Source: Rhodotorula mucilaginosa
Taxonomy: Eukaryota; Basidiomycota; Microbotryomycetes; Sporidiobolales; Sporidiobolaceae
NCBI GenBank assembly: GCA_034406715.1
Contig: CP137880.1
Span: 310,001-374,000, forward strand
Length of the DNA: 64,000 nucleotides
Direction of reading: 5' to 3'
Under the pieces are notes generated by a model. That model saw only the letters and a program-made list of their open reading frames with translations. It did not search any database and had not been told where the DNA came from. The position numbers were made by a program, and so were the translations under genes. The first letter of the stretch is position 1; each line of letters opens with the position of its first letter. This document shows positions 1-12,823 of this stretch, in pieces.

Positions 1-217
1 GTTCCGAGGCGAGGCAGCTGCTGGAGCTCTGGAAGCGTTCGAGCCGGCAGACCCCAAGAAAGTATATGACGTCGACTGTGTGCATATAGCTGCACAGGCG
101 CATGCAAGCAGCGGCCGGAGAGGATGAGTAACGAGAAGAGATGAACTTCAAAACGCTTTCATCCCGAGTCGTCACCACAACCCGAGTCACAGATCTGACG
201 AGCCTGAGCTGTGCCGT

Positions 218-3200
218 ATGGAGTCTGGCAGGCGGCCACGCAAGCGCGTCAAGCCGGCTGTCGACGCCGCCGCCGAATCTTTCAGCCGCCTCGTCGCTTC
301 GTGCACGCGCCTGACGCAGCTTGTTCAGGAGGACCGCGACGCCTCGGACGCCTTGCAGGATGAGCTCGCCGTCACTGCCGACCGCTTGGCTCGCTTCGAG
401 ACTGCACTGCAATCGGTCGACGCGTCGGCTTCTGTTGACCTCTTGCCGGAGGGTTGGCGAGATCAGCTCGACTCTTTCGGTACGAGCTTGTGGAACCAGT
501 CTACCGCTCGCAGATATGCTCTCAATCAGCTCGACGAAGAAAAGCGCCCCGCCGCGAGGAACGATGTCGCTGCTTGTAAGTCGTCGACCGTCCTGTTTGC
601 CCCCGCTCCACATGTCTCTGTCTTGCTCACCGCCCGCGCGATCTTGTAGTGCGCCAAATTGCCTTCGACTTGCTTCGCTTGGGTGACGTTGACAGTCAAA
701 GTCCCGCCGGTGGGTCTGATCGTGATCGTGCCCTTCCCGCTCTGCCGGCTCGGTTTCCAACGCCCCTCCTTTCTCTCACAGCCTCACTCGCCCAAATTTC
801 ACTCGCCACCAAGACTGCTTGCGCGTTCCTCGACGCCGGTCAACCAGCTCGTGCCGAGACTTTGATCGCTCGAATCGGCGAGATCGCCTCGGCTGTGGCC
901 TCGACAGAGCCCGCTGCTTCCGATGACTCTGCTCACAAGCGCACAAAGATCTTGCTCGCCTACTACTGCTGTCGGATCCGCATCGCCGTCGCCCGCAAGA
1001 CTACGCCTGTCGCGAGCTGGCTCAGAGATCGCGCAAAAGCTCTGCTGGGGCGCGCCGCCGAAACGTCCTGGCGAGAAGTCGGTTCTCTCTTCCCACCCCG
1101 GGTAAAGAAGGAAAGGAACTTATTCCGCCTCACAGGTCGAACTACTTGTCCGGACTGCCTACGACACGGGACTTGCACTCTTACGCAGTGACGCGTCTGG
1201 CCGTCTGGATTCGCAGATCGCGTCTGACAACGAGTCGGCGATTGAATGGCTGCGTTTCTCCCTGTCTTTGCTCGAAGGAGGACAGCCAGATTGGACCTCG
1301 CCATTACAGGTAAATCGATACCATTGATGTGCGAGCGTTCGTACATGCTGAGCGCGCGTTAGCAGGTTGCCGTCCTCAAGGCGCTCGCGCACGCGTACCT
1401 GACCGCCAAGCCTGCGCAATCGCGCTGGGAGCAAGCCGAGGAAACGTTGCGGATGGTGTTGGTGCGTGTCGGTTGTCTGGGAAGTGTTTGTGCTGCCGCG
1501 TCTGAAACGATAAGCGGGCCAATTCGTACAGGAGCTCGAGCCAGAAGATGCCGCCTCGACTCGCCGACTCCTCAAACTCGTCATCGCTCGGGGCAACAGC
1601 ATCAACGATGTCGAGGACGGTAAATCTGGAGCTCGAGTCTCTATCTGCCCGCCAAGATTGCTGAACCGTTGACCGACGATCCGATTGTCTTAGTCTTGAT
1701 GAAGGCGCTGATTCAGGTTCAAGACGAGGCGACGGAGATTTACAAGTCAGTCTGCGCGCATTCTCTTCCTATCGCTCCCACTAATACGTGCGCATACAGT
1801 ATCGTCGCTACACTCGAGCTGCTGCCTCCAAACAAGTGCGTCGGCTGGAATTGCTTTCGAGGCAGTCGAAACTGATGCCCTGCCCGCAGGAAAACGGCTC
1901 GTCTCGGGCTCCTCCTGTCTGTATGCCAACGGCTCGTCTCGACTCTCGACATGCTTTCCTCGACAATGCTCTCGCATCTCGTTTCGGCCACGGTCCTGTT
2001 GGCGGCCGAATCCGATTATACGCAACTCGAGGCGAATCTGAAGCAGATTCAACGCGGTGCGACTTTTCGATCCTGCTGCACGGTACATTGGCTCTCACTC
2101 TGATCATGGATAACACCATAGCCGCTCCTTCGCTCCGCGTCAACGAGTCGAGCGCTTTCACGGTTGCGACTTCGATCTGGAGGATTGCCGAAAAAGCGGA
2201 AAAGGACGGTCGCTTCGCTGCTGCTGCAGGATGGTATCTGCTTGGGGTCGAGCCGATGTTCGCGAATACGGGTCTGGAGCTACAAGCCAAGCTGGCCAGG
2301 TACGTGACGCTTGAGTGCATCGAATGCGTCAGGCGTCTCCTGCATGCTGACTTTGATCCTGACCGGCAGGAGAGGCATTCTCGCTCTCGTGCAGGCGGGC
2401 AATACGGCAGCTGCGCAATCGGTCTTGCGCTCGTCTGCTCTTCAAGGCGACCTCGCGAAGAACCATTTCGTCAAATTCTACGCATCCGTCAATGACGCGG
2501 ATCAAGGTAAAAGTCGCACAGGTCCCGCCTCATACCTAGATCCCTGCAGCTGATATGAACTCGCAAAGCTCTCGATGCAATCCACGATCTCGTGCGTGCA
2601 CCCGACGTCAAACCTAGCCTGCTGCTGTGGGCGCACAGAGTTGCGCTCGAGCGCGGCGAGCAAAAGCTCGCCGGTCGAGTTCTCCGCGCGGTCGCCACGG
2701 CCTTTCAGGAGACGTCGAAAGAACAAGACGGCGACATCGACATCAATCCGCTTGTCCTGACGCGGTGCGCAAGCAGCTCTGGCGCATCGCATCGAGCTTG
2801 AAGTGATGATCGGGGTTGACGGAGCTTCTCCTCAGATCCATCATTCGAGCGCTCTTGAGCGATTTGAAAGCAGCTCAGGATCTGAAACAGCGGTAAGCTA
2901 TACCGTCTCTTGCTTGCCGTCTGGACATTCCTTTTAACCTCGTATGAACCCTATTCAGCATCGCGCTGCTGCAAGACATCATCGAGCAGATGACATTCGG
3001 TGAGGCGGACATTCCCCACTTTCGTAAGGGCTTGCCGCCAAGATAACCTAATGCAACCTTTGCAGCTTTCACGACCATCGGTGCGCGCGCCAAAGACGAA
3101 ACCGCCTCTGACGACCTGGGCAAGGAGCTGGTTTGGCTCTACAAGACCGGTGAGCTCTCCTCGGTTTATGTACAGCTGGAAGTCGATATGAAATCTTACT

Positions 3201-4537
3201 CGTGATGGTTGTATAGCGTTCAACTTGGCCGCAAATCTTCAGCAAGAGTGGGACGCCGCTTCGTCCAAAGCCATGTTCCGCCTCATTGTCGACATGATGA
3301 GCTACAGTCATCAACTCGGAATGGACTTGGACCTCGAGACGACGAGCAAGCTCGCCACTTGCCGATTGGCGCTCATCCGCAGCGGACTCGAGGAAGCGAG
3401 ACTGGCAACGTCGACCAAGGACCGGGTACGCTAGGAAGGAAGAAAATGTCGGACGACTACTCCCGAACCAAGCAGACTGATGGAAACGAATCCATACAGA
3501 TCGTCGCGTATCGTGCCGTGCTGTCTGATGCCAAGGGCTTCCTCGCGCTTCCGTCGCGCGCGGGCGCATCTACCGTTGACAAAGCGGAGGAGAAAAAGGC
3601 AGCCGCACTGGCAGTTCTCGTCGAGGCTTTTTGCGAGCTGGAGGAGTGGGACGAGTTGCTCACGTTCACTCAGGTGATGGCCTCCGGCTTCAGATTTCGC
3701 CCGCTTCGAGCGCGAGTGGGCTGACGGAAGTCATCTTGCAGTCATTCGAGACCGACTTTTCGCAACCGCTGAGCGCGCTCAAATTGCTCGTCGGCTTCTT
3801 GATCGACGCCGATTCCAACTGCCCGCACGAGATCTTGTCCAAGATCTTGCGCAAAACGCTCGACGTGCTCTACCGCCGGCGCGATGTGGACCAGTTGAGT
3901 GATCATCCTCCCTTACCCGGTGGCAAGACTTTATTCCTTTCCTTACCATTCACCGGTACAGACCGCGAATGGCCGTGTGGCTTCGGGCCATCGTGGTCAG
4001 TTTACTGCACCGTCGCGAGCTGGACGAGGCGCTCAAGTACATCGAGAACGCCGCGCACTTTATCGGCCAGCCTCGGGTTCGTCGCGCTTGCTTTGCTAGT
4101 CAACTTGGACTTGGGGCCAAGTCACTGACTCCTTCTCTTCGATAACTGTCAGTCGACCTATCCATCCGAAGAAGCTGATTGGTGCGTCTTTGAAGGCGTA
4201 CGGGACATCTGCTTGACACCAAGACCTGATCGACGCAAACGAACGCGAACAGGATGGCGGCGACGGCATGGGACGAAGGCATCGACTTTTACGCTGCTAC
4301 CTCGCCTCGCTCCGGGCATGCGTGGTGCCAAATGGCTGTCACGATCGCCAAGGTGACGAATGGTTTGCTCGCGCAGCAGGTGCGTCTCGCATCGTTTCTC
4401 TCTCTCTCTCTCGTGTCGACGCTTGCCTGCAGGTGGTGCTGACCTCGCATGGGCGGAAATCGTTACAGTGGCAAGCTGAGCTCGACGAGTTACACAAGCG
4501 CTGTGGAGTCGAGGAGCGCGACAATATCGTGCCCTGA
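218..4537 (+). CDS. SPO22: SPO22/ZIP4-like meiotic TPR protein, multi-exon
   Basis: Helical, TPR-like protein built from many short exons. In the Spo22/Zip4 family it acts in the meiotic nucleus as a scaffold for synaptonemal complex assembly and crossover control. The start is the ATG at 218. The first introns are GT-AG and in phase: gtaagt at about 560 to tgtag at about 649, giving a junction read as ALRQIAFDLLRLGD, and a second ending in ctctcacag near 781. The best family signature is near the C-terminus, where TYPSEEADWMAATAWDEG (about 4142-4275) matches the YPxxExxWLxTxAWN-type segment of Spo22/Zip4 proteins. Upstream exons read as repeated helices, for example GKELVWLYKTAFNLAANLQQ and LLVGFLIDADSNC. 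The stop is TGA at 4535. An intron near 4390 carries a TC-rich run. The family call is from motif memory and the internal exon borders were not all resolved. Confidence 0.75.
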
Positions 4538-4952
4538 AGATGCGGGAAGGGGCAGATCTTGCCGCAGGGGGTGATGTGAGGCAAGACAGTCTGAAGCTTT
4601 CATGCGTGCAATGCTTGCTTTTCTATATGGTCTTGTGCTGTTCGCGAGCATATGCTGGCCACAGTAATGAACGGCAGTAGTTGGCAGAGTGGGAGGCATG
4701 GCAGAGATGCAGAGTGTCTGTGTACAAAACGTTTCGTGAAGAAAACGAGGGGAAGACGACGGGGCGAACGAAAGGGCGAAGTTAGGCCAAGTGTGCAGAG
4801 AGCAGTCGTCAGAGGAAAAGCTGGCACGAGCTGCGATTCGGGCATTACGAACGAACGTGGCGGGGATGAAGGAAGGGGCTGGGGAGAAGCGGGGGAGGGA
4901 GAGAAATGATATGATAGCTTTGCTCCACGCCTTGAAAAGTGAGAAGAAAGGC
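4538..4952. other. Convergent 3' intergenic region
   Basis: Lies between the stop of the SPO22-like gene on the plus strand and the stop of the chitin deacetylase gene on the minus strand. It should hold both 3' UTRs. Long open frames across it continue antisense into the deacetylase gene and look like compositional shadows. I see no RNA gene or repeat. Confidence 0.5.
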
Positions 4953-7336
4953 TTAGAGCATGACAGCCATGGCGCCTGCGCCAACAGCTCCCAGGAGAGC
5001 CGCAAGGACTGCGCCAACCGGTCCGCTCGCGAGAGGTCGAACCGATTCGGCGCCCGAGTGAGATCCCGAACCCGACGTCTGAGCCGCGGCGGCCTGTCCG
5101 GCGCTGGCGGTCGAGTGCGCGACCGAAGCCGAGATGGAACCGGTCGCGCCGGTCGAGAGCGGGATCGAGAGCGAAACGTCGCTCGAGACGGCCGTCGGAC
5201 TCGCGAGCGTGATCGAAGTCGTGCCGGCAGTCCACTGGGCAAAGTTCTGCAGAGGAGGAGGAGGAGGACTCCTTGGTCACGTTAGAAGCCAACTCTGCGG
5301 CACGGGAAAAAAGCGGAAACGTACCGGGTAGGTGTAGCCCGTCTCGACATACGGTTCCGTGCTGTTGAGCGCAACATGCACCGGCACGACGTACTTGAAC
5401 GCCGCCTTGATCGCGGCAAAGTTCTGCTGCACGAGGCTCATCGTATCGTTGTTGAGCTCGTGCGTGAGGACGATCGTCCCGTTCGAGTTGTACGTGCCGT
5501 TCTTGCCGCCGTTGATGATCGTCTGGTAGTTGGCGTTGACGGCGTTGATCCCGAGAGTCGAGACTTCGTAGTCGAACGTGTTGTCAGACCAGATGATGGT
5601 GCGCAAGCCGAGAGCCTGAGCGATGTATCTGCGAGGAGGGGACCGGGGCGGGGCGGGGTGGCGTCAGTTCAACAAAGCGCGCAGGTCTCCGTCCCGAGTT
5701 GGGGACCGAAAGCCAAAAAAGACGCACCGAACACGGTCGTCGACATCACCGTAGGGCGGGCGCCAGCACTGGACCGTAACGCCCATGACATCCTTGATCG
5801 CCTTCTTCGAGTAGTACAGCTCGGCAAAGACCTGCTCGTTCGTGAGCGAGGTCATGTAGCGATGCGACCAGGTGTGCGCGCAGCTGCATAGTCATCGAGT
5901 CGAGGATTACGGATTCCGTCAATCATCATGCCCCGGTCGTAGGTAGGGAAAGGAACCCGAGGCAGGAAAAGGGATCGATCTCCGTGAACGTACATCTCGT
6001 GACCATCCGCAAGACCACGCTGAGCCTGGAGCGGCCAGTCAATCACGTTGGAGCCGATGTAGAAGAGCGTGGCTGCGGAAAGGAGAGGTTTCGAAACGTC
6101 AGAATTTAGGGAAATGGAGTCGGAAACTCCTGATCAAGCCCGGTCTGATCTGCCAGTACACCAGATACTCCGCCAACTCACCCTTCTGCTTCTGCTCGTT
6201 CATGAAGTTGTAGAGAGCGTTGTGGGTGCAGTTGGGTCCGTCGTCGAGGGTAAAGCTGTCGTTTTCGCCGTCGGTGGTCAGGTCAGTCGCGGTTGGTCTC
6301 GAAAGTCCAGACCTCCGATGAGTCGGGCGGGCTCACCCCCAGGTGTTTGCTTCGGGGAGGTTATAGATGTCTTCCTGAAGGCCGGGCAGTTTCGGCGTGT
6401 GGCACTGCTTCCATGTCCACCTGCAAATGCGGCGAAGAGAATCAGTCCGCCGGTCTGATCGGCGTTTCCGAGAGCGGAACACACCAGCAATCCGGGTCCT
6501 CGACACCGTTGTCTATTTTTGAGGCACTCAAGTTAGCTGACGAGCGCAAAAAGGGCGCTTGTTTGTCTTGAGAGCAGAAAAGATCTCACAGTTGACGCCG
6601 GTGAAGTTTCCGGTAGGCTGCACGGAGAAGGCGCGTCAGTCAGTCAACGTCTGCCGGCCAGCGACGAACGACAGAGGACTCGAGAGAGAGAGAAAACATA
6701 CGGTTCCTCTGGGCGCAATGTTGGGGATCGTTCCGTTCAAGGTGCTGAAGAGCGAAGTCGCCTCGTTCTGGGCGGTCCTGTTGCCGAGGAGGTTCACGAA
6801 AACGTTGGTCAGCGGCCGATCAGCTAGAGCACGTCAAGCGGACTGTTCGCCCAGTGCTCAAGGAGGAGGAGTAGCTAGCAGGAGGCAAGGAGAGGAGGGT
6901 TGCGAGAAGAAGAAGGCGGAACGTACGAGAGGTTGGCGATTTGCCAGATCGGCGGGTAGACCTTTTGGGCGAGCTGCGCGGAAATACCAATTCATTCGAG
7001 ATGAGCACTCGCAGTCAGGTGTCGCGCAGCAGGCAGCGAGAGTCTGTCGCTGTTTTTTGGTGTCGAACAACGAAGCGAGCAGAGGAGGAAGAGCGAATCC
7101 CCGAAACTCACCAACGCAGCGACGGGCGGGTAGCTATACATCGCGCATTCCTGCGCCGAGTCCGTAAGCTGGGCCATACCCGCTTCGTCTGTCGGCCTCG
7201 CAGCAGCGGCAGCTTGACGGCGCTGGATCGCATCGCGCCGGACGACGGCAAACTCGCTCTCGGTGCCGCACGCGTCGACGGCGACGACGGCGGCGGTGGC
7301 CAGGACGGCGGCCAGGGTCGAGGCGGTCGTCTTCAT
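4953..7336 (-). CDS. Chitin deacetylase, secreted and probably GPI-anchored (NodB/CE4)
   Basis: Polysaccharide deacetylase that removes N-acetyl groups from chitin to make chitosan at the cell wall. The ATG is at 7334-7336 and is followed by a hydrophobic, alanine-rich signal peptide of about 20 residues. CE4 motifs appear in order across the exons: SFTLDDGPNCTHNAL (TxDDGP, the catalytic Asp pair), AHTWSHR (HxxxH metal ligands), WRPPYGD (motif 3), IIWSDNTFDYE (motif 4) and IVLTHE (motif 5). All expected catalytic and metal-binding positions are visible, so the enzyme looks active. The tail is Ser/Ala/Gly-rich and ends in a hydrophobic segment finishing GAGAMAVML, typical of a GPI signal. Several short introns interrupt it, including gtacgt- and gtatgt-type donors near 6930 and 6700. 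N-glycosylation sequons are present. It closely resembles the Cryptococcus-type Cda enzymes. Confidence 0.9.
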
Positions 7337-7695
7337 TGTTGTAGAGTGTGTCGCTGTCTATGTAGCCCGGATGCCTGACCTGACGGGAGACTTGGTATGA
7401 AGAGCGAAGCCGAGCAGGCCTCGAAGAAGGCGACGCGGCGGCGGCGCGTTGTGATTCGCTGCCCGCCAACGCGTGCCGGCAACCGAAATTAGATCACAGG
7501 CTGCAAAGATTCTTGGGCAGAGCTCGACGTCTCATGCAGACTTTGAGCATCTGGGCGACGGCTACACGCGGCGGGATATGAGCCAGGCATCACAACTCGG
7601 CTGCGATTACATACGGGAAGCAGAAAAACGACGAAAACGAAAACTTTGACAGTCTCGGCTACATGCATGCGACGTTGGACTTCCTCCCTTACGAG

Positions 7696-7702
7696 TATAT
7701 AG
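7696..7702 (-). promoter_or_regulatory. TATA-like element upstream of chitin deacetylase
   Basis: CTATATA on the minus strand, about 360 bases upstream of the deacetylase ATG. Position and sequence suit a TATA box or upstream element, but AT-rich words can arise by chance. Confidence 0.3.
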
Positions 7703-8363
7703 GGTATGATACAAAGCATTGCAAGGGGACTCTGGCGAGTCTGACGGTGGCCGTCGCTCTTGGCAGCGCGCGCCGCCGCACTCGACTCTCCACGCCACGC
7801 CGGAACCAGCTCGAGCGACCAATCTCAGTCGATCTGTCTTGAGGCCCTCTGTGCCCTGCAATGTTGGGTCAGCGTCAGTGTCTAGCTTCGTCAATGTGCA
7901 AAGGCACTGCCTGCCGTCTTTGACGAATTGGGGAAGACCGCGAGGGGACAGGGGAACGCCTCAGCTCCGTGTCGAAAGACATCGGAGGCTAGAAAATGGT
8001 TGTCATTCATGCCCCGTGAGGGTCTGACAATACATGCTGAAAGAAGGTAATCATGGGCGCGGCGTTGGGAAGCGGGAACAGTCTGGTTGGTGCGGGAGGG
8101 GTGAGCGGTGGGGATCAGAGAGTCGGACGACTTACACTCGAAGTGTGTGTGCCCTTTCGGTGCTTGACGGCGTCGAGTTCGGAGGTCGAGTCTTGACGTT
8201 AGTCGTATCGTGCGCTGCGTGAATTGAGAGCAAGCAAGCGAACTGTGTGACCTAGTCGAGGTGCGACACGGACTCGGACCATGAATCGGCCACGCAGCTT
8301 AGCAGCTGCTAGTTAGCTGGCGGACGGGGCGGGCGCGGGCGTGCGCGACTGAGCAAACAGCTG

Positions 8364-8375
8364 GCATATATATGC
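8364..8375 (+). promoter_or_regulatory. Palindromic TATA-like element
   Basis: GCATATATATGC is a perfect 12-base palindrome in otherwise GC-rich DNA, about 560 bases upstream of the presumed start of the coiled-coil gene. It may be a TATA element for a transcript in either direction. Confidence 0.3.
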
Positions 8376-8925
8376 ATCGAGTCAAGCGCGCCGTTCGCGT
8401 AACGGTTGTCAGGGATCAAAGGAGGGACGACGTGGAGGCGGCGGTGCGTGGGCGGGGATCGCAGGCCGGCCAGCTGGTGCAGTCGCGCAAAGGGGCGCTT
8501 ACCGGGACTGGGGCGGCCACAGCATACATGTGCGAGTAGCGTCGAGAGCGAGTGTACAATCTCAGGCGCGGCTGCGGGCGCTGACATCGAGTCGAAGAAG
8601 GGATCGACCATCGGCGGGATCCGGCACCTGTTCGCTTGCAACTCACTCGCGAGGGAATGGATGCACTGTTGAATCCTGTGATGCTGTACTGTGCATGCCT
8701 GTGAAATCACCCGGTACTCCCTGAGCAGTGGCGAGAAAGCGTGCTTTCCGGAAATTGTCCAACCGCAAGCCGAAGTCAAGGTCGAGTTCTCTACGACACC
8801 GCGGGCGCGTTCAAGGAGCTGTGCATAGAGCAGTTCGATTCGCCAACCTCGCCCGACCCTGCAAGCTGGCGACCGCTTACGCTGCGTCAGGCGGCGCAGG
8901 CGGCGCTGCAGTCGACGGCGGCATC

Positions 8926-11900
8926 ATGCCCCGACTAGCGCTGTCGACAGTCCACCTCGCCGTGCGCGAGTACTGGACGGCTGCAGCCGCCTTGATCGGG
9001 CTCTGTATACTCGGTGAGTCCCTCTCCCACAACCCCCCTTGCCCGCCCGACGGTTGCGACGCGAGACTTGCCTCGAGTCTCTCTCTGCGCCCAGAGTCTG
9101 GAGCCGGCGTTTCGAATACAGCGTACCTCCCGCGGGGCTTGTTCGGCAGCTTCAAGGGGCTCAAAGAGTCATCTGCTTGCTACCTGTGTGCTCTTGCGCG
9201 CTTCCAACTGGGCAGGGGCAGCGCCATGGGCGGCCGCATTTAGCGCATCTTTGGCTCAGCAAACCACCTCGCTCTCGGGGCGCAACTCACCTCATGCAGC
9301 TACTGACATACAGTATGGGAACGCACTCGCAGCCTACTTGACGAATCCCGACCCGGCTTCGTTCAGGACCCATTTGACGTCGTTATCGTTCCACACCCAC
9401 ATGCGCCGATTGTCGTCGCCGTCGAGATCCCGCTCGGCCGACGAACTCTCCTCCTCTGCTCCCGATACGGCGCAACACGACAGCGCAGCTTCCACCGCAG
9501 TCAATGCCAACGGTAAAGCAGACGGTGCCGCCGCCAAACGCAGGGGTGGCGCTGCCGGTCCTGCGACAATGACGCCAACAACGGGAGGATCGACAACGGT
9601 GCAAGCGAAACCGCAAGCCGCCGCGAACCGGCACATCCTCTCGTTCTCGAATTGCATCAGCCTTTCGATTCGAACCCCGTCCTACAAGTTCACGTCGTAC
9701 CATTTCTTCTCGACCGTCTACGTCCCTTCGTCCCGACCGCACCGCGCCATCCCGGGCGTCAAGAAACAGCAGCAACTCGCCGCGCAGAGGAACCACCCCG
9801 AGATGAGCGCCCTCCTCGGACTCGGGGGCGAACTCTGGTTCGGCGTGTTTGGTCGCTGGTTCGCACTCCGGTGGTGGGACAGCGAAGACGCCGAAGAGGA
9901 GGAACGTCGCGGTCGGCTCGAAAAGGGCGTCCGCGAGATGGTAGTCGAAGACAACGAACCCGGTATGTGTCTCGGGGTGTGCCGTACCCGAGGGCTCTGT
10001 GCTGACTTCCTTTTGACCGACCGCCGCGCGACAGGTGACGCCGGCAGCAATTACGCCAGCGCCAATTCGGCTTCCGCTTCCGGCGCCTCGACCCCCTCTC
10101 ACCCGCTCTCGCATAGCCTCTCTTCCTCAAATAACGATCGCTCGCTCAACGCCAACTCGACTGACACCTCCGCCGCCTCGACCACTACCGCCGCCAAGAA
10201 TGCCTCGCAAAGTTCGCGCCTCTCGAAACGAGTCTTCCGCGCCGGGCAACGACGACCCAGTCCGACTAGCCTCACTCGCCTGAAGAGCAAAGCCGAACAC
10301 GCTGCTCGAGAAGCACTCGAGGCTGAACAGCGCTCGGCTCGTGAGCGTGCCTCGAAGGATCATGCCGTTCCCGGACCGACGGGAGCGGCAGGTGCTGGGG
10401 GCAATGGCAGTGGTACTGGAAGCAGTGGTGTGAGTGGTGGTGGTGGCGACGACAAGGCGAGGCAGGGACATGTACTTTTAGGTTCGGCGGCGACCGACCC
10501 GATCTTGCTCGAGTTGCAGGCGCAACTCGACGAGCTGCGCGCGACGGCGGCCGAGAGCGAGAAACGACTGCAGGACGAACTCGAGGTCCTCCGCGGCAAG
10601 AAGCGCGACGAAGACGCGTTCCGCGCCGAACTCAAGGCCAAGACGAAGGGGCTCGAGGAGTCGAAACGGCTCGCGGACGCGCGGCGCGCCGAGGCCGAGA
10701 AGGAACTGAACGAACGCAAGGCGGTCGTCAAAGAGGCGCAGTCGCGGGTCGACAAAGTCCGCGACGAGATCCGCGCGCTCGAACGCAAAGGCCTCGAGGC
10801 GATCGAGCGCAAGGAGAAGAAGAAGCGCGAGCGCAAGGAGCGCGAGAAGAAGTTGCGCGACGACGTTGGCCGGAAGCGGGACGAGTTGAAGGACAAGGAG
10901 AAGGGGCTCGAGGAAGTGATGCACAAGGTGGGAGAGATGGAGCGCAAACTCGAGGTGCGGAGGGCGTTGCTGGCGGGCAGGCGGAACGATCTCATCCAGT
11001 ACGCCCAACAAGGGATGCGCGGCGTCGTTCCGCCAGTGCCGGCGCAGATGCAACCAATCCCGGTCAACCCTGCCGCCGCCGCCGCCGCCGCCGCGAACAA
11101 CGGGATGTACGGTGTCGCGCCGGCTGGGCCCCCTCCCCCGTCGGTTCCCGCAACGGCGACACTCGGAGGCGTCGGTGCCTTTGCGAGTGCGTTCGCGGCG
11201 CCGTTCGGTCAAGGCGGTTACGGTCGCCGCAACTACCCTTACGTGCACCCGCTCTCGGCCAACAACTCGCGACCGACCAGTATCCGTTCCGGACACGTTG
11301 ACCCGTTGACGGGCGCGTTCCAATCTGCGCCGTCTTCGCCGACTCTCGCTCCGACCAATGTACCTTTCGATGACCACTCCTCCGCGCCTTACTCTGCCGC
11401 CGCGGCAGCTGCTGCTGCTGCTGCTGCTGCTGCTTCTGTCGATCCCGCGTCGGGGTGGCCGACCTCGTTCGCGTCCGGACCGAACGGCGCCCCTCACTCG
11501 CTCCCGCATGCTGGCTTCCTCGAACACCGCCTGCAGCATCGAGCGGTGCACGACGACGACCACCACCAGCAGAACTCTCACCCGCACCTGTTGCCGTTCG
11601 ACGGTCGCACCCTCGGAGATCTCGCCGAGGTCTCGCCTTCGCTCGTCGATTTCCCGAACGGGGACCCGATCGTCGGGCTCGACGAGGATGGCGAGTCGCT
11701 GCGTCCGCGTACGCTCGCGTTGCCGATGCAGTATCTCGAGTCGGGCCTGCTCGCGAACGGGACCGAGACTCCCGGCGCGGATGGCCCTCTGAGTCCGATG
11801 ACGCCGCATCAGACGAGTCTCATCCCGAGTCAGCTGTTCCACCTCCTCGACGACGACGATGGCGACGACGCGCTGTTCAACATGCCCGACTCGCCGACCT

Positions 11901-12706
11901 TGCGGGGTGCTCTCGGTCCGGACAATGCGGCGGACTGGCAGGGACTCGGGTTGCAAGTGAACCGGGCGACCACGAAACCGATCCAGTCTCGCCATAATAG
12001 CAACGAGGAAGTCACCGCCGCGTCGCCCATGCTTCAAGAGGGTGTTGCTCCAGCTTTGGCTGCCTTGCGCAGCGACTCGAACGGAGGCAGCGGTACCACC
12101 TCGGCAACGACTTCGCCGGTCGGACCGCCGCCGACCTCGCCGTTCGCGGCGTGGGCTTCGGAACCGATCGCGGCGACGACGGCACAAGAGTCGCCCAAGT
12201 TTGCGCACCCGATCGCAGCGCTCAATAATGGCGTCGTGTCGGGAGCTCATTTGACCCACCGCCTGTCGCCGTCGCAAGACCTCGACGACGACTTGCCTCG
12301 CGCGGGACTCTCGCTCAATCCGGACGCCAAGGCGTTCGCGTTCTCGAGCATGGGTCCCGGCGGGTTGATGCGGACTTCGTCGCCCGGTCCCGGCGGCGTG
12401 CGCGCCAAGCGGCTCTCCTTTCCGGGATCGAGCCAGGCGTCCCCAACGGCGCCGTCGTCGCCTTCGCCCCTGTCGAACAACATCGCCGCGATCGGGAGCG
12501 GTGCAGGTCTCGTGTCGAGCGGTCCCTTCTCGGCACGCCTGTCCCCCGCACACGACTGGCCGACCACCACGTCGCCCCCGGGTCTCCAATCGAGCGTACC
12601 GTCGTTGCCCGTCACTGTCGCGCCGATCGGATCTGGTCTCGCGGGCAAGCCGACCAGCTTCAACCCGTTTGATGCCGAGGACGACCTCTTGGGTCCCTTG
12701 AAGTAG
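8926..12706 (+). CDS. Large coiled-coil, low-complexity protein of unknown function
   Basis: I do not recognise the family. The secure part is the long exon from about 9304 to the stop TAG at 12704-12706, over 1,100 codons. It contains a conserved-looking globular segment with an aromatic pattern (HILSFSNCISLSIRTPSY, then ELWFGVFGRWFALRWWDSE). A charged coiled coil of roughly 170 residues follows (encoded about 10490-10990, heptads rich in E, K and R, as in ERKEKKKRERKEREKKL). The C-terminal half is disordered, rich in Ser, Pro, Ala and Thr with two poly-Ala tracts. A small intron may sit at about 9963-10034 (gtatgt to gcgacag); it stays open if read through. The 5' end is uncertain. The ATG at 8926 begins a hydrophobic stretch (TAAAALIGLCILG) before a gtgagt donor at 9014, but I could not link it in frame to the main exon. 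A scaffold or cytoskeletal role is only a guess from the coiled coil. Confidence 0.65.
11408..11433 (+). repeat. GCT trinucleotide run (poly-Ala)
   Basis: A run of GCT codons inside the disordered C-terminal half of the coiled-coil gene, extending a poly-alanine tract that starts in GCC/GCG codons. A second alanine run, in GCC codons, lies near 11070-11094. Such runs vary in length between strains. Confidence 0.7.
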
Positions 12707-12823
12707 GCCGCCCGAATTGCTATCGCTTTACTTTTCTTCCCTCTTTCTCTCCGTGTTTACTTGGGCAGTTCACCGAGACGAGAACATTCCTTTGTTTGCA
12801 AGCGTTCAAGGAAGCGTTTGTAC

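Larger units (their letters stand above)
7337..8925. other. Divergent intergenic/promoter region, 1.6 kb
   Basis: Lies between the chitin deacetylase start on the minus strand and the coiled-coil gene on the plus strand. It contains TATA-like sequences at 7696-7702 and 8364-8375. A short frame at 8741-8938 reads plausibly as protein (AFKELCIEQFDSPTSPDPAS) and may be part of the next gene, but it meets a stop and I could not splice it in. I see no RNA gene or mobile element. Confidence 0.45.

Noticed and set aside
4652-5331. Plus-strand frames rich in Arg and Glu
   Set aside because: Antisense to the Ser/Ala-rich tail and 3' region of the chitin deacetylase; composition artefact.
10478-12589. 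703-codon open frame on the minus strand
   Set aside because: It lies exactly antisense to the coiled-coil gene. Its Arg-rich sequence is what GC-rich codons give in the opposite frame, and it has no domain pattern.
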